A stretch of DNA of 36,767 nt, taken from NCBI GenBank assembly GCA_011772495.1, contig WVZL01000028.1, positions 1 through 36,767 on the forward strand, read 5' to 3'. The stretch comes from Candidatus Aminicenantota bacterium. GTDB lineage: Bacteria; Acidobacteriota; Aminicenantia; Aminicenantales; Aminicenantaceae. The notes under the pieces are model-generated. The model was given only the letters and a program-made list of their open reading frames with translations, ran no database searches and was not told the DNA's origin. Positions within the stretch are counted from its first letter, which is position 1, and each line of letters begins with the position of its first letter. Below are positions 8,574-16,428 of this stretch, piece after piece. The position numbers and the translations under genes were made by a program.

Positions 8574-8864
8574 TTATTCCTCCCACCTGGCAATTTTTTC
8601 TAAATCTTCGAGATATTTCTTCTGCTTGATCTCATAATCTTCTGATATCGCCTTAAGCTTGGGATCAATGATCTTGATCATGATCACCAGCAATACTATA
8701 CTCACGCCCAGTATTACCCAGCCGTACCAGAGCAAAAGCAGACTAAAGGCCACTCCCAGAGCCACCAAGACATAGACTAAGGGCGAGATTATGAAAGTCA
8801 GATAATCCTCTTTGGTCCAGCGGTCAGCCTCTTGAGCCGTCCATTCCTTTTTTATCCAGCTCAT
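8574..8864 (-). CDS. Small two-TM membrane protein, symporter partner candidate
   Basis: 96 residues with two adjacent transmembrane segments around residues 25-65 (YVLVALGVAFSLLLLWYGWVILGVSIVLLVIMI), a charged N-terminus and an acidic/basic amphipathic C-terminal helix (KQKKYLEDLEKIARWEE). Its ATG overlaps the stop of the SSS symporter gene by four bases (ATGA), and the next gene starts directly after its stop. Several SSS-family carriers are known to be accompanied by small membrane proteins of one to four TMs, so this is likely an accessory subunit. I cannot assign it to a named family. Confidence 0.75.
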   Translation of the reverse strand: MSWIKKEWTAQEADRWTKEDYLTFIISPLVYVLVALGVAFSLLLLWYGWVILGVSIVLLVIMIKIIDPKLKAISEDYEIKQKKYLEDLEKIARWEE

Positions 8865-10462
8865 TTTTTCCCTCCTTCACTCTGTGTTTTTACGACTTGC
8901 AGCAAACCTCTTCTCTCGGCTTCCCTGTGTACCGGCTTCCACCAACCCAAGGGCCTGGACATGACATAATATTTAACCAGCCGGTCCATATCCTCGTGAG
9001 GAGTAAGAAATGTAACGGGGATATAAATCAGAGCTCCCAGAACCATCATGATCCAGAACTGGAGATAATCCGGAAGCACCGGGATAAGGCGAAACTCTGG
9101 CAGCACCCAGACTACCAGCCAGCTGAATCCTAGATTGGCTATCCAGGAGGAAAGGTATCCCCAGGCATTGAAGCGCCACCATATGACTTGAAGAATATTA
9201 GGAAGCCAGATACCGGCAGCCATGATCCAGAGAGCAAAAATGAGCCACTGGGTTATCTCCTGCATCATCAGACCGTAAAGGAAAGAACCCAGGAGAAGTA
9301 TAAGCGTGGAGATTCTTCCCACCCAGACCAGCTCTTTTTCGCTCGCCTTGGGCTTGAGATAATGGTGGTAGAGATCTCTGGTGGCATAGGAAGCTCCGAG
9401 ATTAAGGTGGGTGGAGATCGTCGAGAGGTGAATGGCCACGATAGCGGCAAAGAAAAAACCCAGCAGCCCCACAGGCAGGTATTCGAACCCCAGCCGAAAC
9501 CAGGCCATCTCGTATTCTGCGGTGGAGGTGATATTCGGATACAGGGTAAAAAAGGCCAGAATGGCCACTGCCCAGAGAGAGTTTCGCACCACGATCAAAG
9601 CCGACCCCCACCAGATACTGTAGCTGGCATCGCGGACTGTTCGAGCCGACTGAATACGCTGCGCTTCAGGGTACCAGTCGATGGCTGTGCCCATGCCAAA
9701 TCCGCCGATAACGGCAATGACCAGCATGGTCAGGAACCAAACCAAAGGAAAATCTCCGGATGCCCATCCTGAAAAAGCAAAAGGATTCAGCCGCCAGCTC
9801 TGTCCCAATGATTCCAGTTTCATCATGATTCTCTGGGGGCCGCCAGCAGCAACGATTCCCCATATCGAAACCAGCACGATGACCGAAAAGGCAATCACAC
9901 CCTGCTGGAAATCAGCCATGACCACTCCCCAATAGCCGGCTGCCAGAACATAGATGGCGCAGAGCGAAGAAAACAGTACTAACCCGATCCATTCAGGCCA
10001 GCCAAAGAGATAACGACAGAGCTTTCCCATGGCGATTCCGACCCAGCCCAAGACAAACATGTTCATGAAAACCTGCCAGCCAGCTATCCAGCCGCGCAAC
10101 AGTTCTGCCCCTAAGCCAGAAAAGCGCAGAGTCTGCCATTCGGCTTGAGTGTAGGCTAAGGAGCGACGGAAGATGCGGCTGGAGGCAAAAGCGGAGATGG
10201 CACACCAGGCTGAAAAGAAAGTATACCAGATGCCGCGGAGGCCATATTTATAAATAACTCCGCTGACCCACATAGGTGTATCTGTTGCCGAATGGGTGGC
10301 ATAGACAGAGGCGGCAGGCAACCACCAGGGCAAACCCCGGCCAGCCAGGAAAAAATCGGCCATGGACCTTTTTCCTAGCCTGTAGAACAGAACTCCGCAG
10401 ACAACCATGAGAACGATGAATATGACTAGCCAAAACCAATCTAAGAAGCCAAAAACGACCAT
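8861..10462 (-). CDS. Sodium:solute symporter (SSS/SLC5 family)
   Basis: 533 residues with at least 12 strongly hydrophobic segments along the whole length, as expected for the APC/LeuT-fold SSS carriers, which couple solute uptake to Na+. Typical stretches include ATHSATDTPMWVSGVIYKYG in the first helices and GFGMGTAIDWYPEAQRIQSA in the middle. The ATG at 10462 is preceded by AGAGG at about 7 bases. The C-terminus is cytoplasmic and basic. The substrate is not readable from sequence; a sugar or amino-sugar fits the locus. The gene is followed without gaps by three small membrane protein genes and is preceded by the TonB receptor terminator, so it starts its own transcription unit. Confidence 0.88.
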   Translation of the reverse strand: MVVFGFLDWFWLVIFIVLMVVCGVLFYRLGKRSMADFFLAGRGLPWWLPAASVYATHSATDTPMWVSGVIYKYGLRGIWYTFFSAWCAISAFASSRIFRRSLAYTQAEWQTLRFSGLGAELLRGWIAGWQVFMNMFVLGWVGIAMGKLCRYLFGWPEWIGLVLFSSLCAIYVLAAGYWGVVMADFQQGVIAFSVIVLVSIWGIVAAGGPQRIMMKLESLGQSWRLNPFAFSGWASGDFPLVWFLTMLVIAVIGGFGMGTAIDWYPEAQRIQSARTVRDASYSIWWGSALIVVRNSLWAVAILAFFTLYPNITSTAEYEMAWFRLGFEYLPVGLLGFFFAAIVAIHLSTISTHLNLGASYATRDLYHHYLKPKASEKELVWVGRISTLILLLGSFLYGLMMQEITQWLIFALWIMAAGIWLPNILQVIWWRFNAWGYLSSWIANLGFSWLVVWVLPEFRLIPVLPDYLQFWIMMVLGALIYIPVTFLTPHEDMDRLVKYYVMSRPLGWWKPVHREAERRGLLQVVKTQSEGGKK

Positions 10463-10552
10463 GGATAACCTCTTTCATGGACAAAGGGGACAAGCATATC
10501 ATTCACCACTATTTCGTTAATCCAAGAAGTGTGAAAAAAGAGTCGGCTGTTT

Positions 10553-10567
10553 GATTTACCAAATACG
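10553..10567. promoter_or_regulatory. Possible operator upstream of the symporter
   Basis: gatttaccaaatacg is an imperfect palindrome 91-105 bases upstream of the symporter start. Read on the other strand it gives cGTATTTGGTAAATc, which shares CGTATTTGGYAAA with the palindrome at 32003-32018 upstream of the GH105-like gene. Shared binding of one regulator is only a suggestion. Confidence 0.25.
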
Positions 10568-10672
10568 AGAGATTGAAATTAACAGTGATATTAATAAAGA
10601 AAAGCCCCTTCCTTTTGTCTTTTAATAGAATTGTAATTTTGCCTAAACAAACTTGTGACTTCTTGCCAGGAA

Positions 10673-10703
10673 AGAGCCTGGAGGGCACTGCCCTCCAGGC
10701 TCT
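10673..10703 (-). terminator. Transcription terminator hairpin after TonB receptor gene
   Basis: A perfect 13-bp stem (agagcctggaggg, 10673-10685, with ccctccaggctct, 10691-10703) closes a 5-base loop 17 bases downstream of the TonB receptor stop codon. On the minus strand the stem ends in CTCTTTCC, so the T-tract is short; termination may be partial or Rho-assisted. It separates the receptor gene from the symporter operon. Confidence 0.8.
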
Positions 10704-10720
10704 GAATTCAACTTTCTTTA

Positions 10721-13700
10721 CTAAAACTGAAAACTGAGACTCAGCCTGATTTTGCGGGATGGAAAAGTGAGACCCGAAACTCGACCGAGAACTGGTTCAT
10801 GTGCACCACCGTACCCAGCGTTGGTCACTGCGTCTTCATTGAACACGTTCAAGACATCAAGGGCTGCCCGGATGACACCATAGTCCCCGAGAGCAAAGCC
10901 TTTGTCGAGGCGGAGATCCACAACTGTCTCTGAAGGAAGATACCACGGATCATTGGGGTCGATGGCGACGATATGACTACCACCCGTGGTGATCACACCT
11001 CCAGGAGGCTGTGACCATTGTGAGGAAGTAGGTATCACTTGTAAAGGCCAGAGAGGACGTCCTGAGTTGTACCGCAAGCGAAGACCAATATCTGCTTCGA
11101 CGTAGGGAACTCTGTAGGAACCTGAGAGCTTGAATTCCCACACCGGGGTATGCGGCAAAGGCCCTTCCATGGTGTTGATAGTCTGGTTCATACCTGATAA
11201 CCAGTTGGTATCGAAAATCATCGGGCCTTCGACGTTGAAATCCTGACGGATTGACCTGGCTGCCATGCCGTCGGAATCCGACCAGAGCAGAGAGGCGAGC
11301 ATCTGCCAGCGGTTGGAGAAGCGTTTCTTCAAGGTTAGCTGCACGCCGTGAAAGATCCGACGCGGCTTTTTCCCGTCGATGTCCGGCATATTTCTCACTT
11401 CCCGGTCCGTATGGGTACCAATCCAACCTATATCACCACCGTCTACGACGCCGTCTCCGTTGTAATCAATCCATGGGATTCCCCAAAGATCAACCTGTTC
11501 GCCATAGTCAGTTTCAAAAGCCACCCTCTCATACTGGAATTCCTGCCCTGTCTCGCGGTTCAAAGGCCACTGGACCAAGATGTTTGAAGTGTGCTTGTAG
11601 ATGTAAGTGAGACTGGCTGAAAAGTCTGCGAAGAGCTCTCTTTCCAGGTTCACGGTGATCTGGTCAGTGTATTGTGCTTTTAGGTCATCGGCAACATAGA
11701 GCCGCCAGGAATAATCTACAGGTTCAATCGCTGGTAGCCACGAAGGTCTAAGGCTGTCGTCACGGTATTGGTCACCGTAAAGATACCTGGTAGCCTCGTC
11801 CACTTCACCCGGGTCCACATAGTTGTTGCCGTTTAAATCGACGAGCTCAAAAGGAATATTATAGTAAATCCAATGGTATTCTGCCTCTGGCATATCAGGA
11901 CCGAACCGCCTTAAGTATTCCGTGTTAAGCGGCATGAAGTAGCGGCCATAATTCGCCCGGAAGACAGTCTTCATATCGCTAGTTAGGGCATAAGTGATTC
12001 CGATACGGGGGGCAAAGGTCGTCAAATCGAAGACGTTATCCGTACCCTCACGGTCGCGGATGACCGGCGGCGGGTCATTTATCCCCTCTGGAGTCGATGG
12101 ATTCTCGTAGACTTTTCCCTCGCCGTATTTGGCGGTCATTCTGTCGTAACGTAGCCCAATGTTGAAGGTCAGGCGCTTGGTAGGGGACCACTGGTCATCG
12201 ATGAAAAGACCCAGATTATCACTCGTCCGAACAGTCAGGAAAGGATTGAGCCAAGTCTGCCTGTTGTACATCACCAGTCCGGTGGCACCGTACCAGGACT
12301 TCATATAGTTGATGTTCTGAGTCCAGGGAGCAGGATAGGCAAAGTTAGCATAGCCCTGGAAGTATCCACCCAACCAGTTTCCTCTTCCGATGGTGTACTG
12401 GGCACCGAACTTAATGTCATGCTCTCCCAGAAAATCTTCAGCATAGTGGGATACATCGGCCTGAACAGTGTGTCGACTGGACTTCTGAGCTTCCACATAG
12501 GGAAAATTGCCATTAACACCGACGACATTCCATTTCCACCAGTTGATGTATCCAGGATTGTCAGGAGCATCATCTGGAATAAAGGGCTGGTCATCCCTCC
12601 AGAAGCCCATGTACTTAGCCGTGAGGATGGTCTTTCCAGTGGCGAGCCACTGCCACTGTGAAGAAATCGCGTGGGTTATAGCGCCTTGACCATAGGTCAT
12701 GGTCGCATCCCAGTGCGGGTGCCAGGTCCAACCATCGCCATCATTGTTCTCATAGTGATAAGCAACCCAGGCTCTGTGGTTTGTCAAGGGCTCGGCTGTG
12801 ATCTTGATATCGCCGAACCGTCCCCAGGAGCGGTCTAATACCGGCCAGAAAGGCGTCTTGGTTTCAGATTTAATGTAATCAGCACCAGCATAAAACCAGA
12901 CCTTATCCTTGATGATCGGGCCTCCGAGGGTGAAGTTGCCTTCATACTCCTGCTCTTGATACCTGATAATATCATCTCCGGCAGGAATGAACAGTCGCTC
13001 TTCACCCCAGCTGCCGATATCAGTTTCTGTAGTAGGAAGAGTATCAAATTCATCTCTTCCTGGTTGGTTAACTGCCGCTTTGCCTAAAATGGTGTACAAG
13101 GCAATATTGCCGTGGAATTCGTTGCTTCCTGATTTGGTCAAAACATCGATCGCCACTCCAGTAAAGTTTCCGTATTCGGCCTTGGAACCTAAGGCTATCA
13201 CCCGGACTTCTTCGATGGCATTGTAATTGACTTTGACCAGAGAACCTGCCGCAGCCAAGCGAGGATTGGTGGTGTTGACTCCGTTGATCAAGAAGACATT
13301 TTCGTTCGACTGGCTACCGTAGGCAGTGGGACTAGGAAGCCAAGAAGAATCTTTGCCTTGGGGAGCCATCCCGGGCGTTGTAAGAGAAAGGTCATAGAAG
13401 GCATCTCGGCCGGTAGGCAATTTATCCAACATTTCGTCCATGATGTTAGTGGCAATCGTAGATGATTTCGAATCGACAACTGGACTGGCTCCTATGACTG
13501 TTATTTGTTCTTCGATAGCACCTGGTTCCATAATGAGGTCGATGGTGATGGCCACTCCAGCAGAAATGATGACGTCCTCCTGGATGACTGATTTAAAACC
13601 TTCAAGAGTGGCCTTTATGGTGTATCTCCCTACAGGTAAATTGAGGAAGACATATACTCCTTTACCAGAGGTGACAGTAGAGCGTGCGCCTGTAATGAGG

Positions 13701-13876
13701 GCTTCACCCGTAGCTTCTACGGTAACTCCAGGCAAGAACTCTCCTGTGTCATCGGTAATCGTACCGGTCAGTTTTCCGAAAAAGACTGTTTGGCTGTAGG
13801 CAGAATGGTTGGACAAGAAGGCGAGCGTGAGCGCAAAGAGACTCAGGATTAGGAGGCTCTTTTTTAATTTGTGCAT
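10721..13876 (-). CDS. TonB-dependent outer-membrane receptor with CarboxypepD-type N-domain
   Basis: 1051 residues. A signal peptide covers about residues 1-29 (ending SAYSQ). An Ig-like carboxypeptidase regulatory domain spans ~33-115 (GKLTGTITDDTGEFLPGVTV). The plug domain follows from ~120 to 250 (NVFLINGVNTTNPR). A large beta-barrel ends in an aromatic residue (KIRLSLSFQF), as is needed for outer-membrane insertion. Two 12-residue EF-hand-like loops occur in the barrel region, DLNGNNYVDPGE (680-691) and DYNGDGVVDGGD (804-815), probably in extracellular loops that bind calcium. AAGGAGG is six bases before the ATG. No SusD-like partner is present. With the ROK repressor upstream and NagA/NagB nearby, it most likely imports GlcNAc-containing oligosaccharides; that is inferred from context. 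Confidence 0.9.
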   Translation of the reverse strand: MHKLKKSLLILSLFALTLAFLSNHSAYSQTVFFGKLTGTITDDTGEFLPGVTVEATGEALITGARSTVTSGKGVYVFLNLPVGRYTIKATLEGFKSVIQEDVIISAGVAITIDLIMEPGAIEEQITVIGASPVVDSKSSTIATNIMDEMLDKLPTGRDAFYDLSLTTPGMAPQGKDSSWLPSPTAYGSQSNENVFLINGVNTTNPRLAAAGSLVKVNYNAIEEVRVIALGSKAEYGNFTGVAIDVLTKSGSNEFHGNIALYTILGKAAVNQPGRDEFDTLPTTETDIGSWGEERLFIPAGDDIIRYQEQEYEGNFTLGGPIIKDKVWFYAGADYIKSETKTPFWPVLDRSWGRFGDIKITAEPLTNHRAWVAYHYENNDGDGWTWHPHWDATMTYGQGAITHAISSQWQWLATGKTILTAKYMGFWRDDQPFIPDDAPDNPGYINWWKWNVVGVNGNFPYVEAQKSSRHTVQADVSHYAEDFLGEHDIKFGAQYTIGRGNWLGGYFQGYANFAYPAPWTQNINYMKSWYGATGLVMYNRQTWLNPFLTVRTSDNLGLFIDDQWSPTKRLTFNIGLRYDRMTAKYGEGKVYENPSTPEGINDPPPVIRDREGTDNVFDLTTFAPRIGITYALTSDMKTVFRANYGRYFMPLNTEYLRRFGPDMPEAEYHWIYYNIPFELVDLNGNNYVDPGEVDEATRYLYGDQYRDDSLRPSWLPAIEPVDYSWRLYVADDLKAQYTDQITVNLERELFADFSASLTYIYKHTSNILVQWPLNRETGQEFQYERVAFETDYGEQVDLWGIPWIDYNGDGVVDGGDIGWIGTHTDREVRNMPDIDGKKPRRIFHGVQLTLKKRFSNRWQMLASLLWSDSDGMAARSIRQDFNVEGPMIFDTNWLSGMNQTINTMEGPLPHTPVWEFKLSGSYRVPYVEADIGLRLRYNSGRPLWPLQVIPTSSQWSQPPGGVITTGGSHIVAIDPNDPWYLPSETVVDLRLDKGFALGDYGVIRAALDVLNVFNEDAVTNAGYGGAHEPVLGRVSGLTFPSRKIRLSLSFQF

Positions 13877-13924
13877 CTGGTTCCTCCTTTTTTAATCATT
13901 TTTTCTCATTACCCTATTCCTTCC

Positions 13925-13944
13925 TTGTTTTACGGAAGAAACAA
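13925..13944. promoter_or_regulatory. Candidate operator upstream of TonB receptor gene
   Basis: ttgttttacggaagaaacaa has 6-bp perfect outer arms (ttgttt/aaacaa), about 50-70 bases upstream of the receptor start. The arms resemble the outer arms of the ROK operator candidate at 15229-15251 (ttgt...acaa), but the inner sequence differs, so control by the same repressor is uncertain. Confidence 0.25.
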
Positions 13945-14011
13945 CATATGCCTTTTGCTTTAACCACACCCTTATTATCACCTCCTAAATATAAAATTTA
14001 AAAATATTCCA

Positions 14012-15199
14012 TCAGGGCAGTCCAAGCTCTTGAGTCAGCAACAGTGCAGCAGCCCCCAGAGTCACTATATCAGGCCCAAGGCTGGTCATCTGAATATTAG
14101 TCTCGTCAGCCAGTGCCGTCAGGGAACGCCGGTTCACCTCTCTCTTGATGGGATCCAGTAAGGCCTGGCCAAAACTGGCCGCGCTCCCGGCAATCACGAT
14201 ATACTGGATATTCAAAATGCTCACTAAGTTAGCCACCGCCATCCCTAAGTAGCGCCCTGCCTCATCAACTATTTTATGCAACTCTTCGTCGCCATCCATC
14301 AGCGCCTTCGAGACAACATCAATATCGATTTCCTCTGGTCTTGTAAAAAACCGATGGAGAGCTGAGCGAGAGCTATTTTTTGCAATGTCCTGAGCACGCG
14401 TTACGATGGCCTGGCTGGAGGTTACTGTTTCCAGGCAACCGTAATGTCCACACCGGCAGAGTTGGCCATCTTCTACAGTCACGACATGGCCAAGTTCGCC
14501 AGCGCCAAAGTTTTCCCCGAAGTAGAGTTGTCGGTTGAGTATGATACCAGCGCCGATTCCTCGACCTATCTTAATGACAATCAAGTTGGATATCTCTTTG
14601 CTATCTCCAAAAGTGAACTCAGCCAGCGCAGCAACTTGACTGTCGTTGGCGACATAAACCGGAAAATCGTACCGTTCTTCTAATAAATCTCTTAAAGATA
14701 GGTCGTGCCAGCTGAGATTGACAGCATTGCGCACGATTCCTTTTTTGGCATCTATCAATCCGGGCGTACCAATACCGATCCCCAGCAAAGGACTATCAGC
14801 ATAGGAGACCAATTTGTCAATCAATTCATAAACCAGGTCTAGGGCATTTTCCCCATTCCGCCCATCTATGGGCAAGCTAAAACGATGTCTGATTTCACCG
14901 CGGAGGTTAACTAAAGCGCCCCTGAACTCGATGTCTGCAAGGTCAATTCCTATCAGATAACGGGAATTTTCCGCCATATCTAGTAGAATAGGGGGTTTGC
15001 CTCCCCTTGATGGACCAAGCCCCACTTCTGCCACGAGTCCATCGTTTATCAATTGAGCGACGGCATCCGAAACAGTTGCCCGGGTCAACCCAGTCGCTCG
15101 TGCTATATCAGCCCGGCTGATTTCCCTCCCATAATAGATAGTTTTAAGAATAAGGCGGGTATTGTGAGCTCTGGTTTGCTGACGAGTAGCCTTTTTCAT
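14012..15199 (-). CDS. ROK-family transcriptional repressor (NagC/XylR type)
   Basis: 395 residues from ATG 15199 (a TTG at 15214 would add five residues; neither has a clear Shine-Dalgarno). Residues ~26-58 form a winged helix-turn-helix (SRADIARATGLTRATVSDAV). The rest is a ROK sugar-binding fold with the zinc motif CRCGHYGCLE (C248, C250, C255) and its partner His238 in GAGELGH. The ATP-phosphate motif DxGGT of ROK kinases is replaced by DLAD (86-89), so it is a sensor rather than a kinase, although Asp186 (in VANDSQ) remains. The likely ligand is GlcNAc, GlcNAc-6-P or a related sugar. It has its own promoter with an overlapping palindrome, so negative autoregulation is expected. It is the only recognisable regulator in the window. 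Confidence 0.9.
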   Translation of the reverse strand: MKKATRQQTRAHNTRLILKTIYYGREISRADIARATGLTRATVSDAVAQLINDGLVAEVGLGPSRGGKPPILLDMAENSRYLIGIDLADIEFRGALVNLRGEIRHRFSLPIDGRNGENALDLVYELIDKLVSYADSPLLGIGIGTPGLIDAKKGIVRNAVNLSWHDLSLRDLLEERYDFPVYVANDSQVAALAEFTFGDSKEISNLIVIKIGRGIGAGIILNRQLYFGENFGAGELGHVVTVEDGQLCRCGHYGCLETVTSSQAIVTRAQDIAKNSSRSALHRFFTRPEEIDIDVVSKALMDGDEELHKIVDEAGRYLGMAVANLVSILNIQYIVIAGSAASFGQALLDPIKREVNRRSLTALADETNIQMTSLGPDIVTLGAAALLLTQELGLP

Positions 15200-15228
15200 G
15201 GGAATGACGCCCAATCAGGCAAGAAACT

Positions 15229-15251
15229 TTGTAAGTTCAGTAAACTAACAA
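15229..15251. promoter_or_regulatory. Candidate ROK operator (23-bp palindrome)
   Basis: ttgtaagttcagtaaactaacaa is symmetric about g15240 with 9 of 11 positions matching. It begins five bases downstream of the -10 box of the ROK gene promoter, so it overlaps the expected transcription start. ROK repressors bind AT-rich palindromes with TTAGTTTA-like halves, which this resembles. A matching half-site (GTcAACTAACgA) occurs at 27009-27020 upstream of the ROK kinase operon. Confidence 0.6.
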
Positions 15252-15255
15252 ATCT

Positions 15256-15284
15256 TTATTAATATAATAAAATCACGTTGTCAA
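15256..15284 (-). promoter_or_regulatory. Sigma70-type promoter of ROK repressor gene
   Basis: On the minus strand TTGACA (15284-15279) is followed after exactly 17 bases by TAATAA (15261-15256). The -35 is consensus and the -10 matches four of six positions. The start of transcription would fall inside the palindrome at 15229-15251, about 50 bases before the ROK ATG. Confidence 0.65.
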
Positions 15285-15397
15285 TATTTTAATCAAATAT
15301 TTTTTAAAAAATAAACCATCCAAGCTTTTTCTTTTATCATTATGGAAAAAGCACCAATAAAAAGAAAGCTGACTCAAGAAAATGAAAATTTATAAGA

Positions 15398-15457
15398 AAA
15401 TAGAACCGTCCCCTATTTGGAACCGTCCCCTATTTGTCCCCTATTTGGCCTCTATTT
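15398..15457. repeat. Degenerate tandem array of the dispersed repeat
   Basis: Two perfect 17-bp tandem units gaaccgtcccctatttg (15403-15419 and 15420-15436) are followed by two decayed units, tcccctatttg (15437-15447) and gcctctattt (15448-15457). The last unit runs into the stop codon of the TPR protein gene. The first unit carries the full dispersed-repeat context (aaaatagaaccgtcccc). This looks like slippage or repeated insertion of the repeat end. Confidence 0.7.
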
Positions 15458-16418
15458 ATTGTTCTTCCAATAGCTGTTTTAATTTCCCGATCAAATCTTC
15501 GAGAAATTTGATTTTTTCCTGGTCTGAATTCCTTTGTTTTGCTTTTTCCAGATATTCTATCGCTTGGGCATAATCTCCTTGATGGATACGGCACCGGCCA
15601 GCCATCTCCAGAATTTCAGCATCATCGGGATTGATTACCAAAGCTCTCTCCAAATAACTCGACGCCTCAGGAATTCGATTCAGCTCAAAAAGGATAAGCC
15701 CAATGTTGTATAAGCTGTCTACACGTTTTGGTTCGAGTTCCAGGGCTTTCTCATAATACTGGATGGCTTTCTCTAATTCTTTCTGTTCCTTTGAAATCAG
15801 ACCAAGGTGGTGATAGGCTCCGGCAAATTTGGGGAATAACACCAAGGTTCGGGTCAAGGCTTTGGCAGCCTCGGGCAGCATCCCTTTTTTCAGATAACTG
15901 ATGCCAAGCAGATAATAAGCATTGGCATCCTCAGGATTATCCTCTATCATCTTTTTTAATATAGTTATGGCTCCTTCAAAATCTCCCTGCTGGACTTTTG
16001 CGGTGGCTTCATTAAATTCGGCCTGCGCTTGCTTGGCGCGCTCGACTCTCAGAATCTGCTCTTCGGAGACCATAACAATCGTCTCTATTTCTACTTTTTG
16101 TATTCGATCTTGAGGAGACGCAAAATTCCACTCTGCCGTGACCGTTTTATATCCCTCTTTTTTAATGGTTGCCTGGTAGATTCCATGGGGAATGCCGACC
16201 AGCTTAAAATCTCCTTTTTTGTTCGTGATAACCTTGTAACTCCGGCTTGTGTTAGTGTCCTGCAGGCGTATTTCTACTTTCGCAAGAGGTTTATTATCTG
16301 TATCCACCACCTTCCCGTAGACGTAGTATTCCCGGTACTGGCTGAAACCGGGTGCAGTAAAAACCAAGCAGAAGAAAAGTAATAAAATTCCTGGCAACAA
16401 AAATGATTTAACTCGCAT
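15456..16418 (-). CDS. Exported TPR protein with CarboxypepD-type Ig-like domain
   Basis: 320 residues. The signal peptide spans ~1-26 (ending PGFSQ). A carboxypeptidase-regulatory-like beta domain spans ~30-110 (YVYGKVVDTDNKPLAKVEIR, and GDFKLVGIPHGIYQATI). Then come about five tetratricopeptide repeats at ~125-300 (AYYLLGISYLKKGMLPEAAK, AYHHLGLISKEQKELEKAIQ). No catalytic domain is present; such proteins are generally periplasmic or outer-membrane scaffolds. It starts 10 bases after the sulfatase-fold gene, whose TAG overlaps the AGGAG used here, so the two are translationally coupled and may act together. The tandem repeat array abuts its stop codon. Confidence 0.82.
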   Translation of the reverse strand: MRVKSFLLPGILLLFFCLVFTAPGFSQYREYYVYGKVVDTDNKPLAKVEIRLQDTNTSRSYKVITNKKGDFKLVGIPHGIYQATIKKEGYKTVTAEWNFASPQDRIQKVEIETIVMVSEEQILRVERAKQAQAEFNEATAKVQQGDFEGAITILKKMIEDNPEDANAYYLLGISYLKKGMLPEAAKALTRTLVLFPKFAGAYHHLGLISKEQKELEKAIQYYEKALELEPKRVDSLYNIGLILFELNRIPEASSYLERALVINPDDAEILEMAGRCRIHQGDYAQAIEYLEKAKQRNSDQEKIKFLEDLIGKLKQLLEEQ

Positions 16419-16428
16419 ATGAATTCTC

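Noticed and set aside
9188..9772. 194-codon open frame on the + strand
   Set aside because: Lies wholly antisense to the SSS symporter; its translation is rich in His/Gln/Arg without domain features, as expected for a shadow of a hydrophobic gene.
15403..15457. CRISPR-like direct repeats
   Set aside because: Units are adjacent without spacers and only four, two of them truncated; no cas genes nearby.
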